48,328 nucleotides of DNA from the NCBI GenBank assembly GCA_021793675.1, contig JAJYSG010000009.1:1-48328 (forward strand). The letters run 5' to 3'. The notes beneath the pieces are model-generated. The model did no database searches. It was not told the origin of the DNA and saw only the letters and a program-made list of their open reading frames with translations. Each line of letters opens with the position of its first letter. The first letter of the stretch is position 1. Source of the DNA: Actinomycetes bacterium. GTDB lineage: Bacteria > Actinomycetota > Actinomycetes > Actinomycetales > Cellulomonadaceae. Positions 40,751-48,328 of this stretch are shown here, one piece after another. A program made the translations under genes and the position numbers.

Positions 40751-42042
40751 ACCGCCCGGGTCCGCTGCGCGTGCTGGTGCTCGACCACACGGCGCAGCCC
40801 GGCGGCGCAGAGCTGGCCCTGGTGCGCCTGCTGGACGCGCTGGACCCGTCCCGTGCGTCGGTCCGGGTGCTGCTGTTCGCCGACGGGCCGCTCGTCGATC
40901 GGTTGCGCACGCGCGGCGTCCCGGTGCACGTGCTGCCGCTTGACGAGCAGGTCCGCGGCACCGAGCGCAGCGCGGTGCTCGCTGGTCCGGTGCGGACGGC
41001 GCGGGCGGTGGCACGCGCCGGTCCGTTCGTCGTGCGGCTGGCGCGGGAGATCCGCGCCAGCGGTGCGGACGTGGTGCACACGACGTCGCTCAAGGCCGAC
41101 CTGCTGGCGCTGCCCGCTGCGGCGCTGGCGCGCCGTCCCCTCGTCTGGCACGTCCACGACCTACTCACCGAGCAGTACCTCGGGGCTCGCCTGGCCCGCG
41201 TGGTGCGCGCCCTGGCGTGCTGGCCGCGTGCGGTCGTCGTCAACTCGGGTGCGACGGCGGCGACGCTGCCCGCGCGGGTCCGGCCGGTCGTCGCGCCGCC
41301 GGGACTGGCGCCCGACCAGCTGCGCGCCGAGCCGCCGGTCCCGCATGCCGGGCCCCCCGTCGTCGGCATCGTCGGTCGCCTGAGCCCGACCAAGGGGCAG
41401 GACGTGTTCCTGCGGGCCGCCGCGCTCGTCGCGGCGCGGCGCGACGACGTGCGGTTCCGGATCGTCGGCGCGGCGCTCTTCGCGGAGCAGGCGTTCGCCG
41501 AGGAGGTCTCCGCGCTCGTCGGCACGCTCGGGCTCGGTGACCGGGTCGAGCTCACCGGGTTCACGGACGACCCGGTCGCGGCCATGGACGCGCTCGACGT
41601 GCTGGTGCACGCCTCGCCGGTCGCGGAGCCGTTCGGCCAGGTGGTCGCGGAGGCGATGGCGCGCGGCGTGCCGGTGGTCGCCACGCGCGGCGGCGGCGTC
41701 GCGGAGATCGTCGAGCCGCCGGGCGAGTCGCCGCTCGGTCGGCTGGTGCCGCCCGGCGACCCCGTGGCGCTCGCCGCGGCCGTGCTCGCCACGCTGGCCG
41801 ACGAGGGCCGCTGGGCCACCGCCGGCAGAGCGCTGGCCTCGGTGGGCGACCGGCTGCCGGTGGCGCGCACGGCCGAGGCGGTCACGCAGGCGTGGGAGCG
41901 GGCCGCCGGGCGACGTCCCGCGGCGAAACCGTCGAAGCGGGGTGAAACCGGGGCATCGGGTGCGAATCGTCCGGATCGCCGATCTACGATCGACGAGCCC
42001 GGCACCGTCCGCCGGTCGTCGATCCTCGGGAGGTCCGCATGA
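40747..42042 (+). CDS. GT4-family glycosyltransferase with a promoter-bearing 3' tail
   Basis: A 431-residue GT-B transferase: VLVLDHTAQPGGAELALVRLL, VHTTSLKADLLALPAA, WHVHDLLTEQY, GIVGRLSPTKGQDVFLRAA and EPFGQVVAEAMARGVPVVATRGGGVAEIV. The last 38 or so residues (from AKPSKRGETGASG onward) are low-complexity, and the DNA there also carries the promoter and upstream motif of the following gene, so this tail is probably non-essential read-through. The start is GTG 40747, coupled to the previous gene. Confidence 0.9.
   Translation: MNRPGPLRVLVLDHTAQPGGAELALVRLLDALDPSRASVRVLLFADGPLVDRLRTRGVPVHVLPLDEQVRGTERSAVLAGPVRTARAVARAGPFVVRLAREIRASGADVVHTTSLKADLLALPAAALARRPLVWHVHDLLTEQYLGARLARVVRALACWPRAVVVNSGATAATLPARVRPVVAPPGLAPDQLRAEPPVPHAGPPVVGIVGRLSPTKGQDVFLRAAALVAARRDDVRFRIVGAALFAEQAFAEEVSALVGTLGLGDRVELTGFTDDPVAAMDALDVLVHASPVAEPFGQVVAEAMARGVPVVATRGGGVAEIVEPPGESPLGRLVPPGDPVALAAAVLATLADEGRWATAGRALASVGDRLPVARTAEAVTQAWERAAGRRPAAKPSKRGETGASGANRPDRRSTIDEPGTVRRSSILGRSA
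41933..41951 (+). promoter_or_regulatory. Shared upstream motif, copy 2 (Wzz/BY-kinase gene promoter)
   Basis: CGAAGCGGGGTGAAACCGG, 52 bases from its first base to the -10 box TACGAT, the same geometry as copy 1. It lies inside the 3' coding end of the glycosyltransferase gene. Confidence 0.6.
41985..41990 (+). promoter_or_regulatory. Internal promoter -10 box for the Wzz/BY-kinase-like gene
   Basis: TACGAT (TAnnnT) inside the end of the preceding gene; predicted transcription start near 41997, giving about 40 bases of leader before the small ORF at 42039. Confidence 0.5.
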
Positions 42043-42088
42043 GCACCGCACCGATCGCCGGCGGGCACCGTCGTCCGGAGGAGATCGC

Positions 42089-42092
<4 letters not shown>
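42039..42092 (+). CDS. 17-codon leader ORF overlapping the Wzz/BY-kinase-like start
   Basis: Encodes MSTAPIAGGHRRPEEIA. It has its own ribosome-binding site (GGGAGG at 42028-42033) and its stop overlaps the next ATG (ATGA at 42089-42092). That gene's own site GGAGGAG lies inside the leader. Translation of the leader could set initiation of the downstream gene. It also overlaps the last four bases of the preceding gene (ATGA), so all three are chained. Confidence 0.5.
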
Positions 42093-43855
<1,763 letters not shown>

Positions 43856-43872
43856 CGCACTCCGCTCGGCGA

Positions 43873-43891
43873 CACCCACCCAGGTGGGGTG
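43873..43891. terminator. Short bidirectional hairpin between convergent genes
   Basis: ACCCACC-CA-GGTGGGGT forms a 7-bp stem with one bulged G, in the 46-base gap between the convergent stops at 43855 (+) and 43902 (-). Confidence 0.5.
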
Positions 43892-43901
43892 GGGCCGGCG
43901 G

Positions 43902-45035
43902 TCAGGACCCGGCCACGATGGTGCGGAGCACGTCCGCGACGAGGCGCGCCTGCGTCTGCCACGTGGGGAGCGCCTCAGGAGGCTCCCGCGACGCCGTCGG
44001 GTGGGCCAGCGACTCGGCCAGGACCTGGGGGAAGTCCTCGGACGCGATCGCCACGCGGTCGGCCGGGGCGTCCCGGAACCCCGCCACGGGCGTCGACACC
44101 ACCGGACGGCCCACGGCGAGGTACTCGTAGAGCTTGAGCGGGTCGAGGCTCTCGGTGAACGGCGACACCACGTGGGGCACGACCAGCGCGTCGGCGTGCT
44201 GCAGGTACGCCGGCACCTGGTCATAGGGCCGGGGACCGAGGAGCAGTGCGCCGGCGTCGCGCAGCCGTTCGCGGTCGGGCGCCTCCAGGGCATCCGGCCC
44301 GAGCAGCACGAGCCGGCCCCGCGGGGCCACCGCCCGCGCGCTGCGCGCGGTGAGGTCCACGTCCAGCCGGTCCGCGTGCAGCGTGCCCACGTAGAGCGCG
44401 ACGGGTCCCGTGGGCAGGTCGCCGGGCCGCGTCGTCGGCGCGCGGTACCGCGCGATGTCGACGCCGTTCGTCACGAGCGTGACCGGACGGTGGGCGCCCT
44501 TGCTCGCCGCGAGGTGCGGCGAGCACACCGTGACCGCCGCGGCGCGCTCGAGCAGCGCGTGCTCGTCGTCGGCCGCTCGCGCGAGGCCACGGGCCGGGAG
44601 GCTCGAGGCCAGCCAGTCGTCGGTGACGTCGTAGAGGACCCGCCCGGGAGCGGCGTCGAGCAGGGGCGCGAACGAGGGGTCGTTGACCCAGACGACCGGC
44701 CGGTCCAGACCCGCGCGGCGCGCGGCCCGCAGCACGGCCCGGGCGCGGCGTGCGTCGAACCCCGGGTCGGCGCGGCGGGGCAGCGGCTTGGTGGGCTGGT
44801 CGAGCCAGAGCCGGCCGGGCGCGACACCGCTCGGGCCGGCGCGCAGGCCGGCCCCGAGCCGTGGCCGGCGCCTGGCGGCCAGGTCGTTGGTCGGGTCGGA
44901 GGGCGGCTCGACGAACAGGACGCGGCCCACGGTGCCCGCGCGCAGCAGTTCGTCCACGAGGTACTGGTTGCGCCGCCACACGTCGTCCCACGGCTCGAGG
45001 GATCCTACGACGAGGTCCATCGGGCCGGTGGTCAC
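43902..45035 (-). CDS. Glycosyltransferase (GT-B type, TagF/WbpH-like N-terminus)
   Basis: A 377-residue putative glycosyltransferase: MDLVVGSLEPWDDVWRRNQY near the N-terminus, RVLFVEPPSD, WVNDPSFAPLLDAAPGRVLYDVTDDW, TLVTNGVDIARYRAP, VALYVGTLHADRLDVDL and DPLKLYEYLAVGRPVVSTPVAGF. The conserved Asn-Gly-Val-Asp and the C-terminal Lys-x-x-Glu-Tyr-x-Ala motifs fit GT1/GT4 enzymes. The start is GTG 45035, overlapping the upstream stop (GTGA). It is the last gene of the minus-strand polysaccharide operon. Confidence 0.88.
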   Translation of the reverse strand: MTTGPMDLVVGSLEPWDDVWRRNQYLVDELLRAGTVGRVLFVEPPSDPTNDLAARRRPRLGAGLRAGPSGVAPGRLWLDQPTKPLPRRADPGFDARRARAVLRAARRAGLDRPVVWVNDPSFAPLLDAAPGRVLYDVTDDWLASSLPARGLARAADDEHALLERAAAVTVCSPHLAASKGAHRPVTLVTNGVDIARYRAPTTRPGDLPTGPVALYVGTLHADRLDVDLTARSARAVAPRGRLVLLGPDALEAPDRERLRDAGALLLGPRPYDQVPAYLQHADALVVPHVVSPFTESLDPLKLYEYLAVGRPVVSTPVAGFRDAPADRVAIASEDFPQVLAESLAHPTASREPPEALPTWQTQARLVADVLRTIVAGS

Positions 45036-46060
45036 AGCACGCTCCGGTAGACGTCGTCGGTCGCGGCCACCTGCGCCTCGACGGTGAACAGCTCGGCGAC
45101 CCGGGCGCGCCCTGCGGCCGCGTACGCGGCGCGCGCCCGCTCGTCGAGCGCCAGACGGCGCAGCTGGGCCCCCGCCGTGTCGGCGTCCGCCGGCGGGTAG
45201 AGGGCATCCGCTGCGAGCCCGTCGAGCGTCTCGGCGTAGCCCCCGGAACCGGCGGCGACCACGGGCAGCCCGTGCGACAACGCCTCGAGCACCGACAGGC
45301 CCAGGCCCTCGCCGGGCGTCGGGGCCAGCAGCACCGCGGCCCCGTCCATGAGCCGGTCCACGTCGCCGACGTGGCCGAGGAACCGGACCGACGTCAGCCG
45401 CAGCTCGCCGGCGAGCGCCTCCAGCCGTGCGCGCAGGCTGCCGTCGCCCGCGACCACCAGCTCCCAGCCGTCGGCCGCCAGGTGGGAGGCGGCGAAGGCC
45501 CGCAGCGCCAGGTCCGTGCGCTTCTCCGGCTCGAGGCGCTGCACGACGAGCACCCGGCGGTCGCGCTCGCCCGCGGGCGGCGCCGACGGCGGCAGGGGCA
45601 CCCCCGGGTAGACCACCGTCGTCGGGCCGTCGACGTGCGCGGCGACGTAGTGGCTGATGGCGATCTGCGCGCGCACGCGGCGCCGCGCGAGCGCGGCGAC
45701 GGGGGTCCCCAGCGCACCGGACCCCCGGGGCGCGGCGAAGTGGCGCGTGGTCACGACGGGCGGCATCCGGCGGTCGAGGGCCCCCGCCAGCCCGGCGGCC
45801 AGCTCGGCGGCCGTCATGTGGACGTGGACGACGTCCGCCCCGCCGGCGTGGGCCCGCAGCGCGGCGGCGACCGCCCGCACGGAGTCGGCCGCGGCCACCA
45901 GCTCGACGTCCGACCGGCCGGTCGCCGCGGCCATCGCGGGCCCGTCGCCGCCGATGACGGTGACGTGGTGCCCGGCGGCGCTCTGGCCGGCGGCGAGCCG
46001 GCTGATGTGCCGCTCCACGCCGGCGAAGCCGTCGGAGCGGACGGCGTGGACGATCCTCAT
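45032..46060 (-). CDS. GT4-family glycosyltransferase
   Basis: A 342-residue enzyme: MRIVHAVRSDGFAGVERHIS, HVHMTAAELAAGLAGAL, VYPGVPLPPSAP, VLVVQRLEPEKRTDLALRAF, ELVVAGDGSLRARLEAL and PGEGLGLSVLEALSHGLPVVAAGSGGYAE. All the hallmarks of a retaining GT-B glycosyltransferase are present. ATG 46060 overlaps the upstream stop (ATGA), and its own stop overlaps the next start. Confidence 0.92.
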   Translation of the reverse strand: MRIVHAVRSDGFAGVERHISRLAAGQSAAGHHVTVIGGDGPAMAAATGRSDVELVAAADSVRAVAAALRAHAGGADVVHVHMTAAELAAGLAGALDRRMPPVVTTRHFAAPRGSGALGTPVAALARRRVRAQIAISHYVAAHVDGPTTVVYPGVPLPPSAPPAGERDRRVLVVQRLEPEKRTDLALRAFAASHLAADGWELVVAGDGSLRARLEALAGELRLTSVRFLGHVGDVDRLMDGAAVLLAPTPGEGLGLSVLEALSHGLPVVAAGSGGYAETLDGLAADALYPPADADTAGAQLRRLALDERARAAYAAAGRARVAELFTVEAQVAATDDVYRSVL

Positions 46061-47187
46061 CGGGCGGCCGCCGGCGCGGTCTCCGGGCGGGCGCGGGCCA
46101 GCGCGTCGAGGTAGCGCAGCGCCACCTCGCGCCATGAGAACCGCTCCGCCGTCGCCCGGGCGTGCGCCGCCGCGGCCGCGGGGTCCAGCGCGGCCACCGC
46201 GTCGAGGCCCGCTGCCACCGCGACGGCGTCGCGCTCCACGAGGACGCCGTTGGTGCCGTCGACGAGCTCAGGGGCCGCGCCCACCGGCGTGGCGACCACC
46301 GGCAGCCCGCACGCCAGGGCTTCGAGGACGACGAGCGCGTGCGCCTCGTAGGAGCTCGGCAGGCACAGCACGTCCGCGGCGGCCAGCGCAGGCCGGGCGT
46401 CGGCCACCGTCCCCTGGAACACCACGCGGTCGGCGACCCCGAGCTGCGTGGCGAGCGCTCGGGCGCCGGTGACCATGCCCGGGTCGCCGCCGGCGACGAG
46501 GAGGACGTGCGGGGTGCGCACGCGCCCCATCGCCTCGAGCAGCACGTCCAGGCCCTTGCGGCCGTACTCGTGGCCGACGAAGGCGACCACGCGTGCCCCG
46601 TCGGCGATCCCGGCGGCGGACCGGGCGGCGCGCCGCTCGTCGGCGGTCGCGGGGCGGAAGCGCTCGAGGTCCACGCCGTTGCCGATCGTCGTCGTGGGCG
46701 GCGTGACCCGGTACGTGTCCAGCAGCGACGTGCGCTCGCGCTCGGAGAGGTTGACCACGAGCCGGTGCGCCGACGAGCGGTAGCGATGCCGGTCGCGTGC
46801 CCAGACGAACAGGTGCATGGGATTGCGGAGCATGCGTCCCAGGTAGTGGCCGCGTGAGCGCATCGCGGCGTGCAGGTTGCCGTGGTTGACGTAGAGGTCG
46901 CCGGCCAGCACGTCGTTGTGGCAGACCGACCGGGCGTCCGGCAGGCCGCGCAGCAGCCGGCGGGCCCTGGCCGTGCCAACGGTCGAGAACCACACGACGC
47001 GTGCCGCGAGGGCCAGCTTGCCGCGCACGCCGGGACCTGGCACCGGGAGCCGGCCCGCTCCCGCGTCGTCGAGCGTGAACCGCCGCACGTCGTGGCCCAG
47101 CGCGCGCCACTCGCGCTCCAGCGCGTGCGCGACGGCGCCGACGCCGGTACCGGGGCCGATCTCTGGGGCGATCTGGACGATGATCAC
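46057..47187 (-). CDS. GT4-family glycosyltransferase
   Basis: A 376-residue transferase: VIIVQIAPEIGPGTGVGAVAHALER, VNHGNLHAAMRSRGHYLGRM, IGNGVDLERFRPA, RVVAFVGHEYGRKGLDVLLEA and SSYEAHALVVLEALACGLPVVATPVGAAPELV. It resembles WaaG-like enzymes in the HEYGRKGLD region. Start GTG 47187 overlaps the upstream polymerase/ligase stop by four bases. A GTG-initiated VIIVQ is favoured over longer reading, which would consist only of Gly-Ala repeats from the hexamer array. Confidence 0.92.
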   Translation of the reverse strand: MIIVQIAPEIGPGTGVGAVAHALEREWRALGHDVRRFTLDDAGAGRLPVPGPGVRGKLALAARVVWFSTVGTARARRLLRGLPDARSVCHNDVLAGDLYVNHGNLHAAMRSRGHYLGRMLRNPMHLFVWARDRHRYRSSAHRLVVNLSERERTSLLDTYRVTPPTTTIGNGVDLERFRPATADERRAARSAAGIADGARVVAFVGHEYGRKGLDVLLEAMGRVRTPHVLLVAGGDPGMVTGARALATQLGVADRVVFQGTVADARPALAAADVLCLPSSYEAHALVVLEALACGLPVVATPVGAAPELVDGTNGVLVERDAVAVAAGLDAVAALDPAAAAAHARATAERFSWREVALRYLDALARARPETAPAAAR

Positions 47188-48328
47188 GACGGCACCGGCA
47201 CCGGCACCGGCACCGGCACCGGCACCGGCACCGGCGTCGCGACGGCAGGCGGCGCCACGGTCGGCACGGTGGCCGCGCCCAGACGAGCCGGGCGCGCAGC
47301 AGACGCACCCGCCGCAGCCTCCTGCTCGTCGGCCCGGTCCGCCGCGCCGAGGCAGATGCCGGCGATGAGGTACGGCAGCGAGACGGCGACCGCCACCCAG
47401 AACAGGTCGAACTGGCCCTGGACGAACCGCGTGAGCAGCACCGCGAAGCCGACCGTCCCGTAGTCGGAGCGGATCCGCCACAGGACGACGAGCGAACCGA
47501 CGACGAGGACGACGAACCCGGCCAGTCCCACCACGCCGGCCGACGACAGCACCTCGAACTCCGCGTTGGGCGGCTGGAACGCGAACGGGAACCGCCCGGT
47601 GTACCACCACCGCAGGCCCACCCCGAAGGCGGGGTCGGTCGACCAGACCGCGATCGCCTGCTGGTACCACGTGAGCCGCTGGTAGGCGGAGTTGAAGGGG
47701 TTGTCCGCCTGGATCTGGTCGCGCAGCACCGCGGCGACGACGACCAGCGCGACGGCGACGGGGACCAGGATCCACGCCGAGTGGCGCACGCCGGCCGACC
47801 GCCGCACGAGGACGGCGAGGACGCCGATGGCCAGCCCGACGTACGCCTGCCGCGACTGCGACACCGCGATGCCCGCGGCCAGCAGGGCGAACACGCCCCA
47901 CGCGACGGGCCGCGGCCAGTGCAGCCACCGGGGCCTGGCGTACGCGACGACCGCGGCGAAGCCGAGCGTGGTGCCGATGAAGTTCTTGTGCATCCCGAAC
48001 GGCCAGGACAGGTACACGGGCCCGGAGTCGCCCGCGGCGCTCTGCAGCCGCCACTGCACCAGGGCGAGCACCGCGATGACGCCGCACGTCGCCAGGAGCA
48101 GCGAGAGCGCCACGGCGGCCAGCCCGCGACGCCCGATCGACCAGCCGACGACGAGGGCGCCGGCCACCAGGAGCCACTCGTGGAACCACTCGACGACGCT
48201 CGCTGAGTCGTGGTTGGCCACCACGGTGAACGCCGTGGCCAGCTGGTAGGCGAGCGACACCCACAGCAGCGTGCGCATCGCGCGTGTGTACGGCCGTTGC
48301 CCCAGGGCGACGCAGATCCAGAAGACGG
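47184..48328 (-). CDS. O-antigen ligase/polymerase-family membrane protein (5' end outside window)
   Basis: The frame is open to the window edge and hydrophobic there (VFWICVALGQRPYTRAMRTL), so the N-terminus is missing. At least eight membrane helices are visible, with the family's large extracytoplasmic loop (WPFGMHKNFIGTTLGFAAVVAY...QADNPFNSAYQRLTWYQQAI...GVGLRWWYTG). Wzy/WaaL-family proteins polymerise or transfer undecaprenyl-linked glycans at the outer membrane face. The C-terminus ends in a Val-Pro repeat, (VP)7-8 then Ser, from a hexanucleotide array. The stop overlaps the next glycosyltransferase start (GTGA). Confidence 0.88.
   Translation of the reverse strand, partial: VFWICVALGQRPYTRAMRTLLWVSLAYQLATAFTVVANHDSASVVEWFHEWLLVAGALVVGWSIGRRGLAAVALSLLLATCGVIAVLALVQWRLQSAAGDSGPVYLSWPFGMHKNFIGTTLGFAAVVAYARPRWLHWPRPVAWGVFALLAAGIAVSQSRQAYVGLAIGVLAVLVRRSAGVRHSAWILVPVAVALVVVAAVLRDQIQADNPFNSAYQRLTWYQQAIAVWSTDPAFGVGLRWWYTGRFPFAFQPPNAEFEVLSSAGVVGLAGFVVLVVGSLVVLWRIRSDYGTVGFAVLLTRFVQGQFDLFWVAVAVSLPYLIAGICLGAADRADEQEAAAGASAARPARLGAATVPTVAPPAVATPVPVPVPVPVPVPVPS
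47191..47232. repeat. Hexanucleotide array (GGCACC)7 at the ligase C-terminus
   Basis: Seven exact GGCACC units, immediately before the overlapping stop/start with the next gene. Each unit encodes Val-Pro in the ligase; being six bases it can change length without shifting frame. Confidence 0.9.

Overview
The window is very GC-rich, gene-dense actinobacterial chromosome. GTG starts, GTGA/ATGA stop-start overlaps and promoters with a TAnnnT -10 box placed 6-8 bases before the start codon (leaderless mRNAs) are all common. An RpfB-type resuscitation factor, the rsmA-ispE and glmU-prs-rplY-pth housekeeping blocks, a secreted GH10 xylanase and a large exopolysaccharide locus suggest Cellulomonadaceae or a close relative. 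That assignment is inferred from gene content; no rRNA is present.

Layout: (1) 1-3054: 3' part of an rpfB-like gene, then an opposing three-gene cytochrome b/b6-like cluster. (2) 3267-5145: rsmA and ispE. (3) 5244-9444: a NarL-type two-component system followed by a Nat-type ABC exporter. (4) 9509-16765: hisS, an ABC-F ATPase, a DnaJ-C28-like protein, a QOR2-like reductase, and an MFS/MarR/TetR regulator group. (5) 16870-16941: tRNA-Gln(TTG). (6) 16894-32369: an accessory block lying between tRNA-Gln and glmU. It holds an ATP-grasp/FAD pair, an internally deleted response regulator, a sulfide:quinone-reductase-like flavoprotein with a 50-residue partner, a GH10 xylanase and a sulfur module. 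(7) 32500-37993: glmU-prs, a Vsr/DUF559-like nuclease gene flanked by REP-like palindromes, then rplY-pth. (8) 38113-48328: an exopolysaccharide locus with a WbaP-type initiating transferase, two plus-strand glycosyltransferases, a Wzz/BY-kinase-like protein, and on the opposite strand three glycosyltransferases and an O-antigen-ligase-family membrane protein cut by the window end.

The standout is 23.75-31.93 kb. A compact operon encodes TusA, an MvhD-like protein, DsrE, an HdrA split by an inserted NfnB/GltD-type NAD(P)H:flavin module, a second HdrA, a small winged-helix protein and a QmoC-like HdrC-HdrE fusion. No HdrB is present. It is followed by a rhodanese and a CsoR-family repressor that keeps the two cysteines but lacks the copper-binding histidine, as in the persulfide sensor CstR. 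The same operator type (TACCCC-N2-GGGGTA) lies in front of the rhodanese gene and, twice, in front of tusA, where a CRP/GlxR-like site sits between the two copies. The module is bracketed by two same-strand paralogous genes (ScoMcrA-like head domain plus zinc ribbon) that share 79 of 81 bases across promoter and 5' coding region. I infer a persulfide-regulated, NAD(P)H- and quinone-linked sulfane-sulfur redox complex, probably working with the nearby SQR-like enzyme.
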